A stretch of 36,623 nucleotides of DNA from Haplosporangium gracile (Eukaryota > Mortierellomycota > Mortierellomycetes > Mortierellales > Mortierellaceae). A program made the position numbers and the translations under genes. How positions within the stretch are numbered: the stretch's first letter is position 1; each line of letters begins with the position of its first letter. The notes under the pieces were generated by a model. That model made no database searches. It saw only the letters and a list, made by a program, of their open reading frames with translations, and was not told the origin of the DNA. Of the stretch, positions 1 to 10,272 are shown one piece after another. The DNA lies in contig JAAAUF010000203.1 of the NCBI GenBank assembly GCA_015499985.1, forward strand, positions 13,973 to 50,595, written 5' to 3'.

Positions 1-292
1 GTGAGGCGTGAACAACATATAGCGAGAGGCGATACGCGTGCCTTGTCATGGCGTCTAGTATGTTTGTTCTGAACTTTGTTCAGCCTCAGTTTCTCAATGC
101 AATACAAACAAAATGAACAAGCACTCTTAGGGAAATAGTAAACAACTAAAAAGAGGAGAGGGATGTGCAAACAATATGGAATGGAAGGGGAAAAAAAGAT
201 GGGAGCTCATCCTGGATGCATAGGCGAGCGTACAGATGGACACAGAATCCCGGATAATGTGGCCAAAAAGGGAAACAATTACTCGTGCATAC

Positions 293-811
293 CTTATGCG
301 CAGATGGGTGTTGAGCTCCGACAGAAGGACAACTTTTTTTTGTTGCTGGATCTTATGCCACGCATATCTCAGCCCCTCATTCCTTTGTTTTCCCCCACTA
401 CATCACACACACACACACACATACACACACACGGAAGCAACCAACAAGAATTAACCCCTTCCCCCCCCCAAAAAAAAAACCCCCCAAATGGGCTGATTTG
501 TGCAACATACCACTGAGGTCGTTCGACTTGGATGGTTGAGGAGTATCCGGCGTAGCACTAGCCAGCTCGTCCATGATATCGTCCATCAACGAGAAGGGCG
601 ACTGTAGTTCGGTCGTGGTGGTCATCTCGCTGGTTGGTATACTCAGCGACAGTGGAGCGACTACAGGAACAGACACAAAAGATGCTGCGGGGATCCCACT
701 GGCCTCGACCGACACTGAGGAGCCAGACATGGTTGACCCGACAGTGCGCTGGCCGCTTAAGTCATCGCCTTTAGACTTTTTCTTTTTCAGCAGACTGGTT
801 AGCTTGCCCAT
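293..811 (-). CDS. Unrecognised protein, 5' exons only (gene continues off the left edge)
   Basis: I do not recognise this gene. The start ATG is at 811-809, and exon 1 (811-511, about 100 codons) begins MGKLTSLLKKKKSKGDD, a very basic N-terminus. It is followed by a Ser/Thr/Val-rich stretch and an acidic helix-like segment (SLMDDIMDELASATPD). A good donor (GTATGT) lies at 510-505. A second exon is likely at 345-293; it follows a CAG acceptor, keeps the frame for 17 residues (TKKSCPSVGAQHPSAHK) and ends at a GTATGC donor. Further exons would lie below 293 and beyond the window edge; one open stretch reaches position 1 but I cannot choose its acceptor. The first intron carries a CA microsatellite and a C/A homopolymer. 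A pyrimidine-rich leader (read on the minus strand) lies just upstream. The start is fairly safe; the product and exon 2 are not. Confidence 0.5.
404..432. repeat. (CA)n microsatellite
   Basis: Alternating CA dinucleotides with one interruption (ATACAC). It lies in the predicted first intron of the minus-strand gene starting at 811. Confidence 0.9.
461..485. repeat. C-run / A-run / C-run homopolymer block
   Basis: About nine C, ten A and six C in succession, between the CA microsatellite and the splice donor at 510. Indel-prone for sequencing and polymerases; intronic in my model. Confidence 0.85.
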
Positions 812-1830
812 TTCTTTGTCGTTGAGGAGTGCGATGAGAAATGTGAGATGAAGGGAGGACGAGGAGAGGAAGGGTCTTGTGTTTCTTTGGATTGCTGCTA
901 TTGTTGTCGTTGTTGTTGCTGCTTACGAGTTTGTCGGTTACTGTTTTTTCGAGCCGAAAGCGAAGGGCGTTTGTCAATTGTTTTTGTACGCTTTGATCTT
1001 GCGTTTTTGTCGGTAAAAAATTGAGAAAGGATTGCAGGAGGAGAGAGGGAGGAGGAAGGAAGATAATGCGATGAAGAAATGAGAAGGATGAAGAGTAGAT
1101 ACAAAAATGAAGGGAGGAGAGAAAGAAAAAGGAGCGATAGGAAGGGTGATCGGATTGAAAAAGTGGCAATGCTCTTTTGTTTGTTGAGGTTGGGTGAGTG
1201 TAACGGATGAACAGAACAGACTAAGCTGAGGAAATGAAATTCGGTCTCTTTGCTTTCTGCGTAATTTGAGGAGGAATGAGGGAGAAGACGAGAGATGGAC
1301 GGCCAGGAGATAAGAACGAGAAAGGAAATAGAAAAAGGCGCGGTCGTCGTGGTCGACCCTTATTACTTTTGTGATTCACGGGCTATTTGCTACGGGAAGA
1401 TAGAGAGAATGAAAAGAGACGACAGGGAAGGAAAGAGGGAAATAAGAAAAGAGAAAGGGTGTTCAGGTTAATACTATAAGACTGACTAAAAGACGTTTCT
1501 ATAGTCCTTCGTGAATGACCAGATGTCTATTAAGATTAGCTGAGACAGAGAGAAAGGTAGACCGCGCACAGAAAATAAGGTTGCTCAGATATGGGCAATG
1601 ACTGTCTCAGGTACGCGTCGTGATGTGGAGACTGAGAAATAGGTGCATACAAACCGCACAGAAGAAACTGTCAAGGAAGAAGAAAAAGAAGGGCGATGAG
1701 TGATGAAAATGAGGAAAAAAAGGATATTTATAATCGAGAATGAGGGAAAGGAAAGAAGGAAGAAGAGCTGATAGAGAGAGGGAAGGAAGGAGTAGAAGAA
1801 TAGTTTCCAAGAGGAGAGGGTGCCAAAAGG
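812..1830 (-). promoter_or_regulatory. Putative upstream/leader region of the minus-strand gene at 811
   Basis: No convincing coding sequence. Read on the minus strand the DNA is pyrimidine-rich in three blocks (about 1,020-1,150, 1,260-1,480 and 1,670-1,820), the same strand bias seen just upstream of the minus-strand 5-phosphatase and karyopherin genes in this window. A minus-strand TATA-like site (TATAAATATCC) lies at 1,732-1,722. Long open frames here are rich in S, F, L and P, as expected from translating CT-rich DNA, so I do not call them genes. The transcription start cannot be placed from sequence alone. Confidence 0.4.
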
Positions 1831-1837
1831 GTCGCCT

Positions 1838-2126
1838 TTTATATATCTTTCCATCAGCATCGACCTAGTGCGAAATACATACATCGTCGCCCTTCTTTCT
1901 CTTTTTGCACTCTCTCTGCCTTCGTCCCTGTTTTTCTGTCCTGTCCCTGCCCTTTCTTTCTTTTACTCGCGACTTTTCATTCATTCTGTCCCTGTCCTTT
2001 CTCCCTTTTTTCTTGCTCGCAAGAAAAATCTCATTGACACGCTCTCGCAAAAAAATAAATTTACTCCACCTTCTAACCCCCGATAGTTCACAGTAACGCC
2101 CTCACCAAACAAAAAAGCTCGGAAGA
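1838..2126 (+). promoter_or_regulatory. Plus-strand TATA-like site plus CT-rich leader
   Basis: A TATA-like site (TTTATATATC, 1,838-1,847) is followed on the plus strand by a CT-rich tract (about 1,880-2,035) and a possible donor (GAG|GTAAAT) at about 2,126. To its left the bias flips to CT-rich on the minus strand, so around 1,830 looks like a divergent promoter. The plus-strand product is not clear: an acceptor at 2,651 is followed directly by an ATG at 2,652 giving about 20 codons (MNDLSFQYNQQQRRRE...) before a stop, and I cannot find a matching next exon. Confidence 0.25.
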
Positions 2127-4376
2127 GGTAAATGAATCTGCAACCAATAAAATGAGCTGTGCCCACCCACATGCATTGACATCTCTCCACTCCCTCTCTA
2201 GTTCGCTCACTCGTATTTAGCCCTGTTCCCTTACATTTAAACAACCAACGCGACCGCAAAAGGGAGAACTCGTGGCCAGAATAGATACTGAGGATATGAG
2301 TTTGGAAGTAACAGAAAAGGAGATGAAAATGTGAGAAGTAAAGATCAAAGCATGTAAAGAACAACATCTTCATAACCATTACAAACTCCAATGAAGAACA
2401 AAAAAATATAGTGTGCTCTAGCCCTCTACTGACACTTGGGTTGCTTATTCGAGAAAAAAAATTACAGATATTGCTGTGGACATACCCACTGCACCATCCT
2501 GGCCGGCCAATAAAGCAAGCGTCAAAACCGTCATCGCAAAAAAAAAAATACAACTGTCACCCTACGCAATACTTTTCGCTTCTACCTACACCTCTTTGTT
2601 CTCGCTCAAACGCTCACACTCTTCCAACTCTCGGTTTACTGTTTTTCGCAGATGAATGATCTTTCCTTTCAATACAACCAACAACAACGCCGTCGAGAAA
2701 TTATATGCGTGTGAATGAGGGTAGGGATAGCAATTGCTACATGAGTAAAAATAGACCCCTTCCCCCCCTATGCCCGATACACCGACATTACCATATCGAA
2801 ATAACGAACCACTCCAGTCCACACTTAGAGAAGGATCATGCCAAAAATAACCAACTAACTGCATAGACCCATTAAATTGTCGATCTTCGAAAATAAATGG
2901 GGCGATGACATGAAAAGGGATGAAGGCCACAGAGAAGAATAATGCGAGCGTGGATTGAGAAGGTACATTAATATAATCGCGCTTATTGCTGACCCCTCAT
3001 TCAGCTTTTGCCTCCCTTGGATGCCAGAAAGTCAGACGCGTACATTTATGCATGTCCCACTTCTGACATATAAGACTATCTCCTGGGACGGAGAAGAAAA
3101 TCCAAAGATAATAATGATACACACTCTCTCCCTAACCCTCTTGTGAAGACATCAACAAAGAGGCACGGAAAGAAGGAACGAGGTACAGGCAACAGATATT
3201 ACAAACCAAGAGAAACAGAAAAGAAAGAAGTGGGGAGACAAGTAAAAACGGAGAACTCAAAGACCTGGTTTTTTTTTGTTCTCAGGGCAAGAACCGATCA
3301 GCAGAAATACCCGTCCATCGTAAACGATAAAAAAGAAAGAAGTGCAAAAAAGGGCTCCAGGCTTCAAAACATAGGATGATGTCCCCTCCTTTGTTGGTAA
3401 GTGTCTTCCCCAGCCCTCTCCTTTAATTTTTCTAATTCTTCCCATCCCTTCTTTTCGCGATCGGATTGTGTCATAGAAACAACAAAAGTGCAGAGAAGAA
3501 AATTCATGTCCAAAACACTTTCCATGTCAATGGTTGTTGTTTTCTACGACCATTTCATTCCCTCTTCCATCCTACGCCCCTTGTCACTTCCTTTATTCCA
3601 TTGGACTATTCAAAATAGGTGAGAAGGGGGACAGGGTATAATCACATCACTCAGTTTGCACTTGTAGGTAAGAGGGAACGAATAATGCGAAAGTAGCAAA
3701 TACACATACGCAGTACCCGAAAAAGGCTTTCTGGTTTTTTTTTCTCCGGCAAAACAAAAGACCAGACATCAGCAAAGATGATGTAAAAGAGGAAAGAAGA
3801 GGAATGAAGCCAAGGAAAAGGATAAACACAAAAAAGTAGTTGCATCTGAAAGGCGTCTTAGTCTCACTTCTATTCGTTAGTATCGATGCAGGGGAAAGAG
3901 ACAATCAAGGAAGATGATGATGTGGACGGCAAAAAATCAGATGTATAAACAAGAAAGTATGGGCGGGCGCGCTCATAGGAAAGAGGAAAAGACAGAGAAA
4001 AAGCACCAAAAGTACTAAGCAGGACGCCATTTAAAAGATGACTTATATCTCCATCAATGCATACACACACCCAGACTAATAACAAAGTACTTGAGGAACA
4101 AACGGCTGTGACAAGAACAAAAACCTAAAAAACGGTTACTCTCACATGAATCTGTTTACAACCCATGCCACTCTCTAACCCGCTGTCCCTTTGCTCTCCA
4201 AAAACAAACACAGCGCACCGTACACAAATGCATCCCCGAAGAATAAGTATGCTCTGAGCTGGACATGATAGGGTAGTCACAGGGAAAGGGCGGAGGAAGA
4301 ATAATGCAAGAAAAAAGCGACTGCATAGCAACCTTCAGGGAGTGGGAAGGAGGTGCTTTTGGCTGTTGTTGTTGGA
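2127..4376. other. Non-coding or unresolved stretch
   Basis: No gene supported. Frames on both strands are short or low-complexity. The longest is a 190-codon minus frame at 1,981-2,553, rich in F, C and R with no recognisable motif. A 114-codon minus frame at 2,586-2,930 looks somewhat more protein-like, but has no family match I know and no splice context. A few splice-like signals are present (acceptor at 2,651). Purine- and pyrimidine-rich patches alternate. Confidence 0.5.
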
Positions 4377-4800
4377 ACTTACGTTGGCGCACTTCGCGAT
4401 AATTTATGGTTTAGCGATAATGTCGTGTTCTCGCTGCGATGCAAGTTGAGCAAAAGAACCGTGTGGTTGAGGAGGGGGTTGAAGTGAGAAAAGGGGGTAA
4501 GAGAGGGTTCGTTGAAAATGACAGGAAGGAGAGGGACGTAGAAGAGGGTGCGTGTGCAGTAAAGATGAGGATATTAGGATTAAGTGAGTATTAGGTATGT
4601 AGTAATGAGAATGGATATATGAGGGTGAGAATGGGATGGGCAGAGTTGAATGGCCCAGGTACAGAGAGTAGAAATCAAAAAGAAAAGAAAAAGAAGGACA
4701 AGAAAGAAAAGAAAAAAGAAAGACAAGAAAGAGAAGAGAGAAAGAGAAAACGAAATGGAAAAAGGGGGAACACAAACAATTAAGCACGGGGTGAGATAGA
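4377..4800 (-). promoter_or_regulatory. Possible minus-strand promoter and non-coding first exon
   Basis: Read on the minus strand, 4,800-4,440 is a long pyrimidine tract, followed by about 50 nt of mixed sequence and a consensus donor GTAAGT at 4,382-4,377. That order (CT leader, short exon, strong donor) resembles a spliced 5' UTR. The only in-frame translation is a low-complexity F/L/S/P peptide, so a coding exon is unlikely. I could not identify the downstream coding part; the nearest minus-strand start I trust is 811, more than 3.5 kb away. Confidence 0.3.
4676..4750. repeat. Long polypurine (GA-rich) tract
   Basis: About 75 bases of almost only A and G on the plus strand, with two or three interrupting C, built from imperfect AAGAAAG units. 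It lies inside the putative promoter/leader at 4,377-4,800. Such tracts can adopt triplex structures and are common in promoters of this genome type; that role is inference. Confidence 0.75.
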
Positions 4801-7700
4801 GCAAGAACGCAGGACTACCCGAAGAAGAGTTGCGAGGAAAAAGAAGCGCGTTTTCGTTATCCTTCTCTTCTTGTTCTATTCATTGCCGATCAGTTCTTTC
4901 TTTTTTTGGTCAGTTCATTCCTAGAAAGGCTTCTTCGGCTCAGATACGATCCATTGATAAAGAATAATGAAAATCAAATGCTCCATTCATATGCGAAGTA
5001 AGGGCGCAATAATCGACTTGTATTGCATTTCTGCTTCACTTTTCTCTTTCCTCTCGCTCAGAACAGACTGGATCGGAAGGGTCGTGGTGTTGTTGGTCGT
5101 CATTTTGCTTATGTCTCTTTTTTATGTCGAAGGCAAACACTCGCTACTCCCCTAACACACACAACCATTGTGCGAGCTTGTTTGGTCTAACCTGTTTCTT
5201 CATTGTCGCTGAACCTTACACGACAGCAATATGATATTTGGTTTTGACACGTACTTGTTTTCCTCCCCCTCGAGACGAGACTGACTATCCGATCAGTCGA
5301 TTGGTTGACTGACTGGCTGGCTCATACTGAAGTCCCCTTCGTTTCTTTCTCTTGTCCATGTAACTTGTGCTATGTGGATATGAATCTAAAGGGGAAGCAG
5401 AAGTACGGAGTCGTTTGTTGACTGGGAGGAACCAACAAGCCCCTTTACTTTTGTGCATTGGCCCATTCCTTCCTTACGAGCGGCTTAGGCGTCCGCGTAC
5501 ACAATTTTTTTTTAAGGAGATAACTGAATAACGGGTATGATTGCGCTCACATCAATTCATGCCGTTCATGCCCAAATGCTGAATACATGTCCTTGAGAAG
5601 GTGAGGCCTGACAGACATATGATCGTAGTATGTAGAGAGGTCCTTTTGAGCAAAACAAGGCAAGAGTGAGCCATAAGGTCTAATATGAGCCAGGGTCAGA
5701 ATTAGAAAAAAAGGGCCGCGTGTACATCATGCTCAAAAGGTACTCGCTCGACTTTTTTTTTTTACTTGACGTACTCATTCCTTATCATTTTTTCGTATCT
5801 TGGCCTTTTATTTGTGCATTGCATATCCTTTAATGACATTAAGCATCATGTTCTCTTCAGAAGACCTCACAATCCTTCAAGTTGGACTGCGCATGAAATG
5901 AATGAAGGAAATAGCTCTCAAGTTTCCATATGGAATGGACGTAGGAATGAATGAGACAAAGATACAGAATCGCGTTCCTTGCTGTAAGAAAATAACGACA
6001 GATTTGCATGCCTTCGTTTTTACGTTTACCCCGTTTTTGCCTCTCGAATCCCGCCAGTCAACCAACCAGCCTATTGCTCAACACCTATTGCTTACCATTG
6101 TTCACTCAAAAGATAATCTTCGAAACAAAATAACTAAAAGTCAAAACAAGCCATGTAATAATGTTAATGCCATGCGATGCTCAAGGAATATACGCGATGC
6201 AATACGAAAGGAGTGTAATATGCCTGTTCTGGTGTACGTATGAGTGCGTCGATCTAAATTGGCGCAATCGCAGCAATCCCCTCATCCCTCTCTCCCTCCC
6301 TCCGTTAACTTTTGAAAATGAAAACAAGCAAGCACGTACAAGAGCTTTCGACCCATTTTTTTTCTCATTGTCTTTTTGTTTGCTCGTCTAGCTTGTCATC
6401 GGCCGCCGTATTTCTTTTTTTTTTTGGTTTGTCCAGCCCATCCCTCGAGGGACAAGAGCATAGTAATCGGGTATTAACCGACGGATACTCTGGCGCCGCC
6501 AGGGTGAATACCGGTACTGCGTATGGGCTCATGGGAAGCAAAGTCAGAGAATTTCATTGAGTATAACATTCCTGATATGATGCAGACACACCGACTCATA
6601 ATGTCTTTATCTTTTACTTCCTGTTGTCTTATGCATGGGGGGCTTCTTTATCCCATGGCCGATTTGTCTCTATTTTTTTTGCCGCCCATAGCTATTTCCT
6701 CAGTATTTCCGAAACTGATCTGTACTCTCCCGCCGAGGCCCCGCATATTTTTGTGCCAAGTGTTTGGCGGGTATACACGCAGATGCAGGAGGGCAAAAGC
6801 CGACCGCCGATACAAGGATCTACTACTGGGTCGACAGCTACAATTCCGTTTTTTCTCTGCCACGCACGTTCTTCTATTTATGGTTGAGCGTAACCCAACC
6901 ATATGTGCGTTAGTCGAGAAGTAATTGAGGTGAGCCGACATTTCGGACAATCTTACATTATATATCATTCCAGTCTTAATTGCACGAGTTTTTGTGCTAG
7001 CTGTGGTATCTATTTCTTATCAGATGTACATAAGGTAAGAGATTGCCGATTACCTGCTGAAGAAGGGATAATCGCGGCTAAGAAAAGCTACGCAGAGGCC
7101 ACCTAAACAGTGCAAACTCGGACTGATAAAATATTGTGCTCTGACGCTCGCGGATAATATTTTTTTTTTCATTTGGGCGAGAGCAATAACTTAGCGATAC
7201 ACGTCGATGTTGCACTTTGTAATATAGCGAGCGGCAATTAAAATTTGTTCAAGCATTTCTTGTAGACGTCTGCCTAAGTTGTAGCACTTTTCCAAGGGCG
7301 ATTATATTTAAGATACTTTTGTATGCAAATATCAAATGCAGAGGATCGCTGCTCTCCGCGTCGGTGCAACTTTCCACTACTTCGTAAGAGCGATAGCCCT
7401 ACTTGTTGTTACTCTGTTCTTATGCGCGCTCACCTTTCAAAAAAACTTCATCTAATCGAAAAAAATTAAATGGGAGGCAATATGGAAGCGATGTGGAAGC
7501 TCGTTTTCTTTGCTCGTTTATCATGTTCATCAATAGTGCAAAAATGAAGAACAGTCTGCAGGGCGAATGTTGTTCTTAAAATTCCGCTGCCGTCTTTGAA
7601 CTCAAAATGGCTAACTCGATTTACTTTTACCTTGCGTTTTACTTTATCCTTTCGTCTCCAGTCGTTTCATAAATTTTTTCATGGACCTCAAATGAATAAT
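4801..7700. other. Long stretch without a supported gene
   Basis: About 2.9 kb with no reading frame I would defend on either strand. The longest frames (133 codons at 6,523-6,924 plus; 113 codons at 5,902-6,243 plus) show no motif, repeat or domain. Homopolymer T runs are scattered (5,754-5,763; 6,413-6,425; 7,161-7,170). Base composition becomes more AT-rich after about 7,100. No tRNA-like T-loop, rRNA or transposase motif was noticed. Confidence 0.5.
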
Positions 7701-7804
7701 TAAAGAAAGTACAATCAGTGTCATTCCTGTTGACATAGAGTATGTGCAAGGGCTTTGGTTTCGGTACGGAGGCGAGGTCATCTTCACTGTTTTGAGAACT
7801 ATAC

Positions 7805-8289
7805 TTAAGAACTTAAACGGTCTTCTTGTATCTTAAGTTTGATCTTTTTTATGAAAAGAAACTCAGTCTCTCCAACGGATATGCAACCATTGCTGCTGTG
7901 TGCGCTAGCATAGTTGAGGAGTTCAAACATCATACCTGAAACTACCTGAGCGATCTCGCTCCTGTTTCTCCCAAACAGTGTTTCATTCAAATGTGAGATC
8001 GGTTTTGTGAGCAACTGTTTCTCAAAATTCAACACAACGCGCAGCAACTGGAGTGTTCGTCAAATATTCAAGAGCTACATTGATCAAAAATACCTTTCCT
8101 AAGTGATCTGTTACTGTGCTGCGATGCGCATGAACCTTCGCGTGAAAATTTGAAATTCAACAGATGTTTTTTCCACAGGCGATGAAGGCTTTTATTTTCA
8201 ATATATGTTGCGTGAGAGTCTCGATCCGACGCAGTATTAACAACATTTTCCTCGATGTACTTTTTTCCAACAGCAATAAGCGGCATCAC
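7805..8289 (-). pseudogene. Possible decayed coding remnant (two minus-strand frames)
   Basis: Two adjacent minus-strand frames, 8,289-8,068 (73 codons, starting MMPLIAVGKKYIEENVV) and 8,047-7,805 (80 codons, containing FELLNYASAHSSNG), have a balanced, protein-like composition unlike the low-complexity frames around them. They are in different frames, with stops between them and no credible intron joining them. Further up the same strand, protein-like fragments with in-frame stops appear at about 8,640-8,500 and 8,950-8,880. This pattern fits a degenerate member of a multicopy family, but I cannot name the family and chance is a real alternative. Confidence 0.2.
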
Positions 8290-8960
8290 TTTCTACAAGT
8301 GACAGCTCCGTATTCACAGGATACTGTAAATATAGCACGCACATGAGCGATATCACTTCCCAAGATGAGAGTAATCACTTTACTCTGCCCAAATGTCGAT
8401 TGGAAAAACATCTAGTCGATTGTCCTCGTTATACTTCTTGAAAACCCTTGCAATGACGCAACATACAAAATAGAAGATGTAGAACTAACTGGACGATAAT
8501 ATTGAGTGCAGGTCCTCCTTCAAATCATTTAAAATTTAGCAGCGATAGCTGGACTTTTTGTTACTCCATTCGAGTTTTAACATGAAACGAGCAAGTAGCA
8601 GGATAACGTCTGGCCATTCTTTTTACCTATAGACACCTCCATCAACAACAGAATATTTTCATGGTCGGTAACGATGAATGCCGTCCTCACTCGTTTTTTT
8701 TTCACAAACAGAAGGCTAATACTGTTCTATCACCCTTTTCCTTAATATCACCTTTTCAGATTTCCGGCGCAGGATGCGAGGTATCCGACATGAGACGCTT
8801 TCAAAAAAATCACGTATTTTATTTTTTTTGCAGATTGCCAGAGTTGTGAACATGAAGGATGTATCAGCCTGAACAATCCTTGTATCCTTCCACTAAATGA
8901 TAACATAGCACAACTTCTTGCCATGTCATTTAAGCAATAGCCATTTTCTTCAGCTTGAAT

Positions 8961-9395
8961 ATGTCATCAGCGCCTGTCCACTTATTCTCCGAGAGACTTA
9001 TTGAACGATTGAGATTAGCAAGTGGTGGTATTGGCGTCGATGTTTACGTGAGGTACCCGCTGGAAACCTCTAAGTGAGTTGTTGCGTTTTCAAGCCCATT
9101 CTCACCCTAGCCAATTCTCAATTTCCTGGTCCTGTTGTTTTTAGCCATGGGAAGACGACTGAAGAGACGTCCTGTGGCGTTGATGTAAGGATTAATTCCT
9201 CCGTTTTCGCTTTCATCCGCGTTCATTGTGTAAAGTAATCGTACAACAAATTGAGGGATGACCTGTGTCAATAATCCAGGGTCTGGTTTGCTTGTTTTCT
9301 CCTTTTCTTAGGTTTCAATCTTTAGAGTGACAACAACAACAACAATAGTAACAGCGATTACCTCTTCGTCTGTAGGGCTCCCATTGCAACTGTAA
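8961..9395 (+). CDS. Possible small three-exon gene of unknown function (78 aa)
   Basis: Exons 8,961-9,073, 9,145-9,184 and 9,312-9,395 join into one open frame of 78 codons plus stop. It starts MSSAPVHLFSERLIERL and ends in a Thr/Val-rich segment (VSIFRVTTTTTIVTAI). Both introns have good ends: GTGAGT to a TTGTTTTTAG acceptor, and GTAAGG to CCTTTTCTTAG. The phases fit (2, then 0). I do not recognise the product; it has no clear signal peptide or domain. A further acceptor after the T-run at 9,440-9,454 opens another protein-like frame, so the 3' end could be different. Upstream exons are also possible, because an acceptor-like site (TTTTCTTCAG) precedes the ATG. Low confidence without transcript support. 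Confidence 0.3.
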
Positions 9396-10259
9396 AATAT
9401 AACACGACGATTTGGAGATCATATGTTGTTGCTGTGCTCTTTTTTTTTTTTTTTAGATATATATTCTCAGCAACAAGGATATTATGTGCGTCTTGACAAG
9501 GCGCCGTCTTTCTCAGAATGATTAGTTCAAAAATTTAAGGTGCTGGAGGATGGGGTTACTGCACTATACTGCGTCTTTTTCAAGCAAATCAAACTCACAA
9601 GCATCTAGACGATCGCTCATTTCGTATCCCATTTGGTACGTTGTAATAAAAAAGATAGACAGTGAAGCCAAGTGAAATGGGCTTCTGATGACTGTTCTCT
9701 TTACATCAGGCATCTTTAAAGAGCCGGCACGATGCCTGGTCGATTTGACATCTCTTTGCTTCGCTTTTCGAAATCAAAAAGTACAAGCACCGATGTAAGG
9801 GGTTATTGCGCCGTCTCCTTTTTGTGTAACCCCGACCCACAAACTGATTTCAAATCTTCATGCTAAATCTCGATGCATACTTGGGTAAGAGCATGGTACT
9901 AGACTAAGTATCTGATTGTTCATACGTTTTATTATTTTCTTCGTACAAGATAGCGAAGGGTTGGATGGGTTGTTCGAATTGCCTGACAATAAAAAAAGGA
10001 AGGGGGAAAGCAAAAAGCGAAAACAAAGCAAAAATGGACAGAGATGCCTTGAAATAGTCAGCTGACGCACTTCAACTGATTAGTTGAGCGCATGGTCCAT
10101 TTTCCATCACTTGCCATTCGATCACTTTTTCGCCCGCGAAAAAAAAAGCGTCCGGGTCTGACCAATTGTACGCGTTTGATCAGTACGTGAAATCTGACAG
10201 GCGTCACAAAGCTGTACCTCCCTTACCACTGGTTAACTGAGCAAAAAAAAGCAGCGCGT
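9396..10259. other. Non-coding stretch between the small candidate gene and TAF5
   Basis: No gene supported. It contains a 15-T run at 9,440-9,454 that ends in TTAG and looks like a strong splice acceptor. Otherwise it has only short frames without motifs. It includes the 3' flank of TAF5. Confidence 0.5.
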
Positions 10260-10265
10260 TTTATT
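10260..10265 (-). terminator. Poly(A) signal candidate for TAF5
   Basis: AATAAA on the minus strand, 7 bases after the TAF5 stop codon. Correct hexamer, orientation and position; the cleavage site is not visible. Confidence 0.55.
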
Positions 10266-10272
10266 ACAAAGT

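Noticed and set aside
1981..2553. 190-codon open frame on the minus strand
   Set aside because: Rich in F, C, R and S with no motif, no splice context and overlap with CT-rich leader-like DNA; looks like chance.
4404..4804. 127- and 74-codon minus-strand frames rich in F, L, S and P
   Set aside because: They are translations of a polypyrimidine tract in different frames, not proteins.
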